Shown: one piece after another, positions 26,412-34,507 of the stretch | How the letters are laid out: each line of letters starts with the position of its first letter | Numbering within the stretch: the stretch's first letter is position 1 | Source of the DNA: an uncultured Alphaproteobacteria bacterium | GTDB lineage: Bacteria > Pseudomonadota > Alphaproteobacteria > UBA11222 | Length of the DNA: 34,507 nucleotides | Direction of reading: 5' to 3' | NCBI GenBank assembly: GCA_937888955.1 | Contig: CALAQW010000029.1 | Location: 1 to 34,507 of the forward strand | Notes under the pieces: generated by a model | What the model was told of the DNA's origin: nothing | Databases searched by the model: none | What the model saw: only the letters and a program-made list of their open reading frames with translations | Position numbers and translations under genes: made by a program

Positions 26412-26771
26412 ATGATGGAAAGCCAACTTATCTATAAGATCTGCCGCAAGGCGGAATGGGAAATAGCGCAACGGGAAGGGGTTTTTCGCGGCGCGCCGGT
26501 CGATCTGGCCGATGGGTTCATCCATTTTTCGACTGCTGCGCAACTGCGTGAGACCGCAGCACGCCATTTTGCCGGTGAGGCAGAACTGCTCCTGTTCAGC
26601 GTCGAGAGTGCAACCTTGGGCGATGCACTAAGATGGGAGATATCGCGCGGTGGCGATCTGTTTCCGCATCTTTATGGTGTCCTGCCGCTGGAACAGATAA
26701 TCTCAGTCGAAGCCCTGCCGCTTGATGCGGCGGGACGGCATTGCTTTCCGCCCGGGCTTGACGACGAGTAA
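26412..26771 (+). CDS. DUF952 family protein
   Basis: 'IYKICRKAEWEIAQREGVFRGAPVDLADGFIHFSTAAQL...FPHLYGVLPLEQI' matches the DUF952 pattern. Confidence 0.88.
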   Translation: MMESQLIYKICRKAEWEIAQREGVFRGAPVDLADGFIHFSTAAQLRETAARHFAGEAELLLFSVESATLGDALRWEISRGGDLFPHLYGVLPLEQIISVEALPLDAAGRHCFPPGLDDE

Positions 26772-26779
26772 CGTATAAA

Positions 26780-27835
26780 ATGGATATCTATTCGCTTTCA
26801 GGGCGTTTTCTACGGCTGCTTGAGGCGGAACGCGCCCATTCCCTGACGATCAGGGCACTGTCACTTGGGCTTGGACCGCATTATGCGCCGCCTGCCCGGC
26901 CGGCCCTGCGTCAACAGCTATTCGGGCTTGATTTCCCCAATCCGATCGGGCTGGCCGCGGGCTTTGACAAGAATGCCCAGGTGCCTGACGCAATGTTGCG
27001 AACGGGATTTGGCTTTGTCGAAACAGGCACCGTCACCCCGCGCGCGCAACCGGGCAATCCCCGCCCGCGCATTTTCCGCCTGCCCGAAGACGATGCGGTG
27101 ATCAATCGGCTTGGTTTTAACAATCGCGGGCTTGCCTTCTATAAAGCGCGCCTTCTCAAACGCCGAAACCGGCCGGGCATCGTCGGCGCGAATATCGGCG
27201 CCAATAAGGATAGCGACAACCGCATCGCGGACTATTTCACCGCCTTTGAAGCGCTGAATGGCTGCGCTGATTATTTTACGGTGAATGTCTCTTCCCCCAA
27301 CACGCCGGGGCTGCGCGGGCTGCAGGAACCGGAAATGCTGCGCGAACTGTTGCATGGGCTCAGCACGATCCGTGCGAGACTGCCGCATAAGCCGCCGATC
27401 CTGCTGAAAATCGCCCCCGATCTTGACCGTGACGGGCGGCAGGAAGTCGCGCATGTCGCCCGCGACAGCGCCATTGACGGGCTGATCGTGTCGAATACGA
27501 CGATCGGCGGGCGCAAATCGCTGAAAAGCCCCCATCGCGGCGAACAGGGTGGTTTGTCGGGCAAGCCGCTGTTTACGCTGTCAACGGAAGTGCTGTCGGA
27601 TATGTATCGACTGACAGAAGGGGAATTGCCTCTGATCGGCGTGGGCGGGGTCGGCTCGGGCAACGACGCCTATCGCAAGATCCGCGCCGGCGCGTCACTG
27701 GTTCAGCTTTACACCGCGATGACTTATGAAGGCCCCGCGCTTATTCCCGCGATCCTTGATACGCTTGCCGCGCTGCTCGAACGGGACGGATTTGCCAATA
27801 TCGCTGAGGCAGTGGGGGCGGATCACAATCGCTGA
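26780..27835 (+). CDS. pyrD: class 2 (quinone-dependent) dihydroorotate dehydrogenase
   Basis: 'NPIGLAAGFDKNAQVPDAM', 'TVNVSSPNTPGLRGLQ', 'LIGVGGVGSGNDAYRKIRAGASLVQLYTA'. Confidence 0.97.
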   Translation: MDIYSLSGRFLRLLEAERAHSLTIRALSLGLGPHYAPPARPALRQQLFGLDFPNPIGLAAGFDKNAQVPDAMLRTGFGFVETGTVTPRAQPGNPRPRIFRLPEDDAVINRLGFNNRGLAFYKARLLKRRNRPGIVGANIGANKDSDNRIADYFTAFEALNGCADYFTVNVSSPNTPGLRGLQEPEMLRELLHGLSTIRARLPHKPPILLKIAPDLDRDGRQEVAHVARDSAIDGLIVSNTTIGGRKSLKSPHRGEQGGLSGKPLFTLSTEVLSDMYRLTEGELPLIGVGGVGSGNDAYRKIRAGASLVQLYTAMTYEGPALIPAILDTLAALLERDGFANIAEAVGADHNR

Positions 27836-27909
27836 CTTTTCCCGATGCGCGATCCGCACTAAGCTGCAGCCCAATAGTCCAGATACAGAACAAACCACAG
27901 GGAAGGCTC

Positions 27910-28257
27910 ATGAGCGTCAAAATCTATCACAATCCGCGCTGCAGCAAATCGCGGCAGACACTGGCGCTGCTCGAAGAAAAAGGCGTGAGTGCAGAAGTCA
28001 TCGAATATCTGAAAACACCGCCCTCAACCGAGGAACTATCGGAAATTCTCACCATGCTCGGCATGGCGCCGCGTGATTTGATGCGCAAGAAAGAAGCGCC
28101 CTACAAGGAACAGGGGCTTGATGATCCCGGCAAAAGTAACGAAGCGCTGATTGCCGCGATGCACGCGAACCCTGTACTGATTGAACGCCCCATCGTTGTC
28201 GCAAACGGCAAGGCGGCAATCGGCCGCCCGCCCGAACAGGTCCTCGATATCCTCTGA
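27910..28257 (+). CDS. arsC: arsenate reductase (glutaredoxin-type, ArsC family)
   Basis: 'IYHNPRCSKSRQTLALLEEKG', 'ANPVLIERPIVV'. Confidence 0.95.
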   Translation: MSVKIYHNPRCSKSRQTLALLEEKGVSAEVIEYLKTPPSTEELSEILTMLGMAPRDLMRKKEAPYKEQGLDDPGKSNEALIAAMHANPVLIERPIVVANGKAAIGRPPEQVLDIL

Positions 28258-28291
28258 GCACTATTGCAAGCAATTTGGACAACTTGGGCAC

Positions 28292-28323
28292 CGGCCGGAA
28301 ACGGGCAATCAGACTTCCGGCCG
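28292..28323. repeat. 9-bp perfect inverted repeat at convergent gene ends (possible terminator structure)
   Basis: CGGCCGGAA (28292-28300) / TTCCGGCCG (28315-28323), 14-nt spacer; no U tract. Confidence 0.45.
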
Positions 28324-29010
28324 ACGCCCGCCAAATGTTCCCATACGGAAGTTCTTGTAAAAACAATCAACATCGATAAAACCGATATCGGTCAGCCATT
28401 GCAATTGATCGGAAAGGGTTGCCTCCTGATCGAAACGCATCCGTTCACGCGCGGCGGTCAGTTCTTCCTCCGCCACCCCTGCCCCGCGCACCCGCCGCAA
28501 CCATTCCGCCTGGTACAGCCTGTGCACCGCATCGGTCGGGCCAAGCAACTGCTCGGCATTCAGGAACCAGCCGCCGGGCTTCAGCAAACCGAAAATCCGG
28601 CGGTAAAGCGCCTGCTTGTCGGTATCGCCCAGATGATGAATGGCCAATGCGGAAACAACCGCATCGAAAGGCCCGTCAGGAAGGGGGCCCGCAATATCGC
28701 CTGTGACGATGTCGACCGCACGCCCCATCGCGGCAAACCGTTCGCGCGCGCGGGCAAGCATTTCAGGTGACAGGTCGATCAGGGTAATCTGGGCTGCGGG
28801 CCAGAAAGCCTGCGCAAGGCCCGAGAGCAGGCCCGTCCCCGCACCAATATCGAGAATCCGCGGCGCGGCGTCAGCAGGCCAGCCAGGCACGGCCAGAACC
28901 GCCCCGTAAAGATCGTCGAAGCCGGGTACAAGCTGCCGCCGCAAACCATCATAATCGGCCATCGCCGCCGCATCGAACGCTTTGCGGATATCCTGTGCCG
29001 GATGAGGCAT
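28309..29010 (-). CDS. class I SAM-dependent methyltransferase
   Basis: 'PRILDIGAGTGLLSGLAQAFWPAAQITLIDLSPEML', 'FDAVVSALAIHHL'. Confidence 0.9.
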   Translation of the reverse strand: MPHPAQDIRKAFDAAAMADYDGLRRQLVPGFDDLYGAVLAVPGWPADAAPRILDIGAGTGLLSGLAQAFWPAAQITLIDLSPEMLARARERFAAMGRAVDIVTGDIAGPLPDGPFDAVVSALAIHHLGDTDKQALYRRIFGLLKPGGWFLNAEQLLGPTDAVHRLYQAEWLRRVRGAGVAEEELTAARERMRFDQEATLSDQLQWLTDIGFIDVDCFYKNFRMGTFGGRRPEV

Positions 29011-29032
29011 AACTGCTCCCTAGCTGTCTAAA

Positions 29033-30364
29033 TCAAACCTGTAAACCGCGCACAAGACGCGGGAAATAAGCCCCCAATGTCACTGCGCGCGCCACATTGA
29101 ACAGCAAAAAGGCAAGCCACAGCCCATCTATGCCGAGCGGCAGCAACGCCCACCATAGCAAAAGGAAAATACCGGTTGAAGCAAGCGAGGCATTACGCAT
29201 CTCCGGCCCGCGCGTGGCCCCGATGAAGATCCCGTCCAGCAGGAAACACCAGACCGAGACGATGGGCATGGCAACAGCCCAGCCCAGAAATTCGCGCCCC
29301 ATACCCCGCACATCCGGATCGATGGTCAGAAGATCGATAATCACCGCGCCCGACAATAGATAGGCCAAGCTTATCAGTATCGCCATTGCGGCCGCCCATA
29401 TTCCCGACAAACGTACCGCCGCCAGCAATGCGCGTGGATCGCGGGCGCCGATTGCCTTGCCGACGAACACTTCCGCAGCAAATGCAAAACCGTCGAGGAA
29501 ATAGGCGCTGACAGACACAAATTGCAGCAGAATGGCATTCGCTGCCAGCACGACATTGCCCGCCTTGGCACTTTGCGCGGTAAACCAGGCAAAAGCCGCA
29601 AGCAACGCCACCGTGCGGATAAAGATATCCCGGTTGATTGCGATTGTGCGCAACAACGGCGCGCGCGCCATAATCCGGCGCCAGTCCCACTGCCCGCCTT
29701 CCGATTTGCGGGACTTGCGCAGATAACGCAACGCGACGATGACGCCGAGCAGGGCCGCGGACAATTCCGCAAGCAAGGTGCCAGCAGCAATACCGGCCAC
29801 ACCCCAGCCAAGCCCCGCCACGAACCAGAAATCGAGCGCGATATTGAGGCCATTGAGAAAAACCTGCAACAGAAGTGCCGTGCGCGCACGCTCCAGCCCG
29901 ATGAACCAGCCAAGCAGCGCATAATTGGCAAGGGCGGCAGGCGCGCTCCATATCCGGATATCGAAATAGCTGCGCGCGAGCGCCTCAACCTCGGCCGTCC
30001 CGTCCAGCAATGCGAAGGAAATGAAACGCAGCGGCCATTGCAACGCGATCAGCAACCCGCCACCCAAAAGCGCAATCAGCAAAGCCCGGCCGAGTGCCGC
30101 GCGCAATTCAGGCTCGTCTGCTGCCCCGCGCGCCTGGGCGGTAAGCCCGGTTGTTCCCATGCGCAGAAAGCCGAAGGTCCAATAGACGCTGGTAAAGATA
30201 AGCGCGCCAAGCGCCACGCCGCCGATATATTTCGGATCGCCGAGCTGGCCGATCACCGCCGTATCCACGATACCCAGAAGCGGTGTCGTGACATTGGACA
30301 GGACAATCGGCCCGGCGATCGCGAATATGGCGCGATGGTTCAGGCTGGCCGTTTCCTGCCGCAT
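29033..30364 (-). CDS. MATE family efflux transporter (DinF-like)
   Basis: 443 aa, about 12 TM; 'IAGPIVLSNVTTPLLGIVDTAVIGQLGDPKYIGGVALG'. Confidence 0.93.
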   Translation of the reverse strand: MRQETASLNHRAIFAIAGPIVLSNVTTPLLGIVDTAVIGQLGDPKYIGGVALGALIFTSVYWTFGFLRMGTTGLTAQARGAADEPELRAALGRALLIALLGGGLLIALQWPLRFISFALLDGTAEVEALARSYFDIRIWSAPAALANYALLGWFIGLERARTALLLQVFLNGLNIALDFWFVAGLGWGVAGIAAGTLLAELSAALLGVIVALRYLRKSRKSEGGQWDWRRIMARAPLLRTIAINRDIFIRTVALLAAFAWFTAQSAKAGNVVLAANAILLQFVSVSAYFLDGFAFAAEVFVGKAIGARDPRALLAAVRLSGIWAAAMAILISLAYLLSGAVIIDLLTIDPDVRGMGREFLGWAVAMPIVSVWCFLLDGIFIGATRGPEMRNASLASTGIFLLLWWALLPLGIDGLWLAFLLFNVARAVTLGAYFPRLVRGLQV

Positions 30365-30373
30365 GGCGGCCGC

Positions 30374-30826
30374 TCAGGCAGTATCGCCCTGCTCGTCCTT
30401 CATGCGGAAATGGCCATGGGCGGCCGCGATGGGTTTGTCACGATGTTCCTGCCAGGCTTCGACCCGGACATTGGCGACCCGGCGACCATGCTTTGTCACC
30501 GTACCGCGCGCATAGGTATCAAGCGCCCGCCCCGAACGCAGATAATCGATATTGATATCGATAGGGCGCGGCAGATGATCGGTATCACTGACCCAGGCAA
30601 GATGGATCATCATGGCGGTTTCAAGAAATGCCCCGATGGCGCCGCCATGAATCGCGGGCAGCATGATATTGCCAACCAGCGCATCGTGATAACGCAGGAT
30701 CATGGTCAATTCGTCGCCGCGCAATTCGGCATCGATATGCAGAAACTGCGCATAGGGGATCGATTGCAGCAGCGCCTTGAGATGCTTCTCATCGCGCGAG
30801 GAACGGAGACTTTGCAACGCATCCAT
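30374..30826 (-). CDS. PaaI-type hotdog thioesterase
   Basis: ATG 30826; 'PAIHGGAIGAFLETAMMI', 'INIDYLRSGRALDTYARGTV'. Confidence 0.85.
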   Translation of the reverse strand: MDALQSLRSSRDEKHLKALLQSIPYAQFLHIDAELRGDELTMILRYHDALVGNIMLPAIHGGAIGAFLETAMMIHLAWVSDTDHLPRPIDINIDYLRSGRALDTYARGTVTKHGRRVANVRVEAWQEHRDKPIAAAHGHFRMKDEQGDTA

Positions 30827-30827
30827 C

Positions 30828-31361
30828 TTAGCGCTCTCCACTTTCAGCTTGATCGGCCGGCAATTGTCCGCCTGCCGCCTGCGCCGCCATATCCTTCCAG
30901 TCGGCAATCGGTCCACCGGTGATCATGAAGGAAGCAACGCAAGTGGCGATCGGGTCATCAAGCCGGTGCTGCCCGTTGTTCAGATGGTAGGCCGTGCCGC
31001 GCACGAAGGCGACATTGTTCGTGACCTTGTAACATTCCGCCCGGCCATAGACATCCTCGCCCGGTGTGGCGGGGCGCATATAGTCGATCCGCAGATCAAG
31101 CGTCGCCATCCCCTTGCGCTCACCCATATGACAGTGCACGGCAATGCCCGATGCATTGTCCAGCAGCGAGGTAATCACCCCGCCATGGATCACGCCGGTA
31201 TCGGGATTGCCGACGAGCTTTTCAGCATAAGGCACCATCAGGATCGCTGCATTGGGTTCGACATCGACAAATGTCATGCCGATAGCCGCCGAATGCGGCA
31301 CATGCTGCATCATGAATGCGCGCTGTTCCCGGATTTCCGCAAGATAATCAGGCTCGCTCAT
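30828..31361 (-). CDS. PaaI-type hotdog thioesterase
   Basis: ATG 31361 (MSEPDYLAEIREQ); 'GVIHGGVITSLLDNASGIAVH', 'LRIDYMRPATPGEDVYGRAEC'. Confidence 0.87.
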   Translation of the reverse strand: MSEPDYLAEIREQRAFMMQHVPHSAAIGMTFVDVEPNAAILMVPYAEKLVGNPDTGVIHGGVITSLLDNASGIAVHCHMGERKGMATLDLRIDYMRPATPGEDVYGRAECYKVTNNVAFVRGTAYHLNNGQHRLDDPIATCVASFMITGGPIADWKDMAAQAAGGQLPADQAESGER

Positions 31362-31417
31362 ACTCACTTCCTCAACGACCAGGGCAACGGGCCGTACACA
31401 CAATCAAAAAAGAGCGC

Positions 31418-32350
31418 TCAGTCAAACAGGGTGGACACCGATTTCTCTTCGGAAATACGGCGTACAGCCTCCCCCATCAGCGGCGCGATCGATACGGTGC
31501 GGATATTCGGTGCGTTCTGAACAGCTTCGGTCGGGGCAATTGATTCGGTAATGACAAGGCTTTCGAGTGCGGAATCCTTCACCCGCGCCACCGCACCGCC
31601 CGACAGCACCCCATGGGTGACATAGGCATAGACGGCTTCAGCCCCCTTTTCACGCAACGATCCAGCAGCATTGCAAAGGGTGCCCGCAGAATCGACGATA
31701 TCGTCGACCATGATGCAGATACGTCCCTTCACATCGCCAATGATGTTCATCACTTCCGACTCGCCCGCGCGTTCGCGACGCTTGTCGACGATGGCAAGAT
31801 CCGCATTGACCCGCTTTGCCACGGCGCGCGCGCGCACCACACCGCCCACATCCGGCGACACGATCACAAGCGGCTTGTCGCCGAACTGCTCCTTGATGTC
31901 GCGCACAAGTACCGGTGCCGAGAACAGATTATCAGTCGGAATATCGAAAAAGCCCTGGATCTGGCCCGCATGCAGATCGAGCGTCAGCACCCGATCGGCC
32001 CCTGCCGTGGTGATCAGATTGGCAACGAGCTTCGCTGAAATCGGCGTACGCGGCCCGGGTTTGCGATCCTGCCGGGCATAGCCGAAATAAGGAATCACCG
32101 CGGTAATGCGGCGCGCCGAAGCGCGGTTCAGCGCATCGATGCAGATCAGCAATTCCATCAGATGATCATTTGCGGGATAGGAGGTCGACTGAATGACAAA
32201 AACATCCTCACCACGGACATTTTCCTCGATCTCGACAAATACCTCCATATCGGCAAACCGCCTTACGCTGGCCTTGGTAAGGGGCAGATTGAGGTAGCTG
32301 CCAATCGCCTCCGCCAAAGGGCGGTTGCTATTGCCCGAAAGAAGCTTCAT
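31418..32350 (-). CDS. prs: ribose-phosphate pyrophosphokinase
   Basis: '[16 protein letters not shown]', '[18 protein letters not shown]', '[14 protein letters not shown]' PRPP-binding motif. ATG 32350 chosen over GTG 32356. Confidence 0.97.
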   Translation of the reverse strand: MKLLSGNSNRPLAEAIGSYLNLPLTKASVRRFADMEVFVEIEENVRGEDVFVIQSTSYPANDHLMELLICIDALNRASARRITAVIPYFGYARQDRKPGPRTPISAKLVANLITTAGADRVLTLDLHAGQIQGFFDIPTDNLFSAPVLVRDIKEQFGDKPLVIVSPDVGGVVRARAVAKRVNADLAIVDKRRERAGESEVMNIIGDVKGRICIMVDDIVDSAGTLCNAAGSLREKGAEAVYAYVTHGVLSGGAVARVKDSALESLVITESIAPTEAVQNAPNIRTVSIAPLMGEAVRRISEEKSVSTLFD

Positions 32351-32359
32351 TCGCACGCC

Positions 32360-32387
32360 TGTATAGTAGTGGGTTGCACAATGTCAT
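32360..32387 (-). promoter_or_regulatory. candidate sigma70-type promoter immediately upstream of prs
   Basis: -35 ATGACA (32387-32382), 16-nt spacer, -10 TATACA (32365-32360); predicted start 0-5 nt before ATG 32350. Confidence 0.5.
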
Positions 32388-32504
32388 ACGCGACCCCGGA
32401 GGAAAGACATCCCCACCTTACCCCTGCGCCAGCCGCCAGACCGGTTGTAGCAAGCGAAGAAAGCGATTGTAAACGGCGGAACCCGCGAATGCCGCAAAGC
32501 AGAT

Positions 32505-33383
32505 TTAATTTTCCGCCGCTTCTGCGAGAGACTGGCGGTAATCTTCCACCAATTGCAAAATCCCTTCTTTCGCTCCATCGGCTATCAGGGCTGCCAGCGG
32601 CCCCCAATTACCATCAAGCTGTCCTTTCGGTATCTGGTTGCGTTGATCAACCACGCCGATCTCTGCTCCGTCCGGGTCGATGACACGCCAGGAGATCCAG
32701 ACATCCTCCTGCGCGAGGCCAACTGACGTAAGCGTGACTTTTCCCGCAACCTTAATCACATCTGACCGCGCCCGATCAGTCATCCTCGGATCTGTCAGCT
32801 TCAACCCCGCATCGCGTAATGCGGCACGTAATGCGACAGGCAGTGTCTGTGCACCATCGCCGGGCGCTGTGGGTATCGGTTGTACAGCAACAGACAGACC
32901 AAAGGTTCTGGGTGCACCCGGCGTTCTGAGATGCGGGCTGACCGTTTCAGCGATCATTTGCGCAAGCTGTGTCATTTGCGGCGAATTCGCACCTAAATCG
33001 GCTGGCAATTGGGCACCATCGAACACGCTGACAACATCGCCTGCCGGGGCAATCAGGGACCAGTGAACAATGCCTTGTCCCGCACTTGTATCTACCACCA
33101 TGCGCAGGCGGTGCGCCCCGTAAAGCGCTTGCGCGGCATGTGCGGGAATATCGACATTGCGCAGCGCCTCGGCAACAGCTTCCGCCAATGCGCCACCCGG
33201 TTCCGCCGCCATCCCTTCGACCGGCAGGACATGAATACCGGTATTTGCGGTAATCTCACCCAGCATCGAGGGTTGTTTTTCAGGCGTCGGCCGCATCTCC
33301 GGCAAATAGATGACGGCGGTATCGCATGCGCCCGTGAACATCAGCATGCACAGCAACAAGAGGTGGCGTGGCAAGCGTAACAT
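32505..33383 (-). CDS. putative lipoprotein, hypothetical
   Basis: ATG 33383 with GGTG-rich SD; N-terminus 'MLRLPRHLLLLCMLMFTGACDT' with lipobox-like TGAC. Confidence 0.75.
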   Translation of the reverse strand: MLRLPRHLLLLCMLMFTGACDTAVIYLPEMRPTPEKQPSMLGEITANTGIHVLPVEGMAAEPGGALAEAVAEALRNVDIPAHAAQALYGAHRLRMVVDTSAGQGIVHWSLIAPAGDVVSVFDGAQLPADLGANSPQMTQLAQMIAETVSPHLRTPGAPRTFGLSVAVQPIPTAPGDGAQTLPVALRAALRDAGLKLTDPRMTDRARSDVIKVAGKVTLTSVGLAQEDVWISWRVIDPDGAEIGVVDQRNQIPKGQLDGNWGPLAALIADGAKEGILQLVEDYRQSLAEAAEN

Positions 33384-33394
33384 GCTGTCCACCT

Positions 33395-34213
33395 TCACCG
33401 TTCAGCTGTCGCAAGCATTATCGCCGACAGCGCGCGACCATAATCGGGTTCCCCCAAATGGGTTGCGCGGCGAAAACTAAAAAACCGCTCCGGCTCGGCA
33501 TAGGTGCACAATGCCGCCTGGCCCACCGTGCCTATTCCGGCCAGCTCCAGACGCCGGGCAACATAGGGGGCGAGATGAAACTGCCGCTTATCGGGCTGCC
33601 GACCCGGCGTGAAAAAATCACGCCACCCTTCTTCCTGTTCGACAAAAGCAGCTTCCATGGCCGCATCGACTTCATAGTTTTGTCCAGAGATGGCAGGGCC
33701 GATAACCGCAGCAATATTTTCAGGCTGCGCGCCTAACCGCAGCATCGCGTCGACAACAGCCTCGCAGATTCCGGCCAATGCACCGCGCCACCCCGCATGG
33801 GCCGCGCCGATCACGCGAGCGACAGGATCCGCAAACAATACCGGTGCACAATCAGCGGTCAGCACAGACAGGATGATGTCAGGACAATCTGTAACAAGCC
33901 CGTCCGCCTGCGGTCTGTCGTGGACCTGCGCAGGCTGGCGAATGGTGTGGACCTGGTTGCCATGCACCTGATGGACCCCGGTCAGAACGGTATCTTTTCC
34001 AAAGCTCGCCTGCACACGCGCGCGATTTTCGGCAATCGCGGCCCTATCGTCACCAGACCCCAGGCCACAGTTGAGCGCACCGTAAATGCCTTGCGATACG
34101 CCACCATGGCGGGTGAAAAAACCATGCCGGAGCGCGGGCGCCGCAAGGTGCGGGGAACTGAAATGCGGTGGCGCGGCATGATGAAGCCCGCCATGGGGTT
34201 CATTTTCTGTCAT
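33395..34213 (-). CDS. pgeF: PgeF/YfiH family (laccase-domain, COG1496) protein
   Basis: 'TGVHQVHGNQVH', 'ADGLVTDCPDIILSVLTADCAPVLFADP', 'IGAAHAGWRGALAGI'. Confidence 0.93.
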   Translation of the reverse strand: MTENEPHGGLHHAAPPHFSSPHLAAPALRHGFFTRHGGVSQGIYGALNCGLGSGDDRAAIAENRARVQASFGKDTVLTGVHQVHGNQVHTIRQPAQVHDRPQADGLVTDCPDIILSVLTADCAPVLFADPVARVIGAAHAGWRGALAGICEAVVDAMLRLGAQPENIAAVIGPAISGQNYEVDAAMEAAFVEQEEGWRDFFTPGRQPDKRQFHLAPYVARRLELAGIGTVGQAALCTYAEPERFFSFRRATHLGEPDYGRALSAIMLATAER

Positions 34214-34225
34214 ACGCTCCGCGCC

Positions 34226-34507
34226 TCACCGTTGCGCCATTGAAAAGCCGGGCCGCTCTGACAAGGCGGGGGCACGCATCGCCAGAACCTTGAACAGCTG
34301 GCCCATCTGCTCAGGGCCGATCAACCGCTTAACCGTCTCCGCCATGGCGGCCCGCGCTTCGGGATCAAGTTTCTGCGACAAGGCAGCGGCCCTGTATTCG
34401 ATCCCAAGCTCTTTCAGGAAATCGGCCTGTGTGACCGGCCCGTCCACCAAGGCCCCGGCCGCGGTGGCAGCCAGGGCCAGCGCGGCGAAATCGACATGGG
34501 AGATCGG
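34226..34507 (-). CDS. MidA/NDUFAF7-like SAM-dependent methyltransferase, C-terminal part (5' end outside window)
   Basis: Minus frame open to the window edge: 'ISHVDFAALALAATAAGALVDGPVTQADFLKELGIEYRAAAL'; located next to pgeF as in many alphaproteobacteria. Confidence 0.85.
   Translation of the reverse strand, partial: PISHVDFAALALAATAAGALVDGPVTQADFLKELGIEYRAAALSQKLDPEARAAMAETVKRLIGPEQMGQLFKVLAMRAPALSERPGFSMAQR

Noticed and set aside
29522-30922. 466-aa plus-strand ORF
   Set aside because: Antisense to the MATE transporter and thioesterase; Arg/Gln/Pro-rich shadow composition and no recognisable domain.
1-34507. tRNA/rRNA genes, CRISPR arrays, insertion sequences, prophage modules
   Set aside because: Looked for cloverleaf-like segments, regularly spaced repeats, transposase or integrase motifs and phage structural proteins; none recognised. 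The isolated S24 repressor and TA pair alone do not support a prophage.

Overview
This looks like an ordinary, GC-rich alphaproteobacterial chromosome segment, probably Sphingomonadales-like by gene content (inference). The left part (about 1-17.4 kb) is dominated by CoA-ester and ring-cleavage catabolism. It holds six acyl-CoA dehydrogenase (ACAD) genes: one truncated at the window edge, three tandem paralogues and one overlapping pair. It also holds a crotonase, an SDR, a methyltransferase, a TPR membrane protein translationally coupled to a sodium:solute symporter, a type I extradiol dioxygenase (VOC), a beta-keto acid cleavage enzyme (BKACE/DUF849) and an MFS transporter. A Doc/Fic toxin-antitoxin pair with a 12-bp perfect inverted repeat in its promoter sits at 4.8-5.5 kb. 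The right part is mostly housekeeping: TerB-like protein, DinG-family FeS helicase, hybrid histidine kinase, class I LysRS, S24 repressor, cupin, DUF952, PyrD, ArsC, MATE, two hotdog thioesterases, Prs, lipoprotein, PgeF and MidA. The strongest non-coding signal is an about 92-nt minus-strand sRNA candidate at 15821-15913. It has a promoter, two hairpins, an unpaired UUUCCUCCCU motif and a strong intrinsic terminator, and it resembles the alphaproteobacterial MmgR/alpha-r8 sRNA family. No tRNA, rRNA, CRISPR array or transposase was seen. No clearly unprecedented multi-gene system is evident. The best candidates for new biology are the TPR-symporter pair, the tandem ACAD array with its structured spacer, and the sRNA locus.
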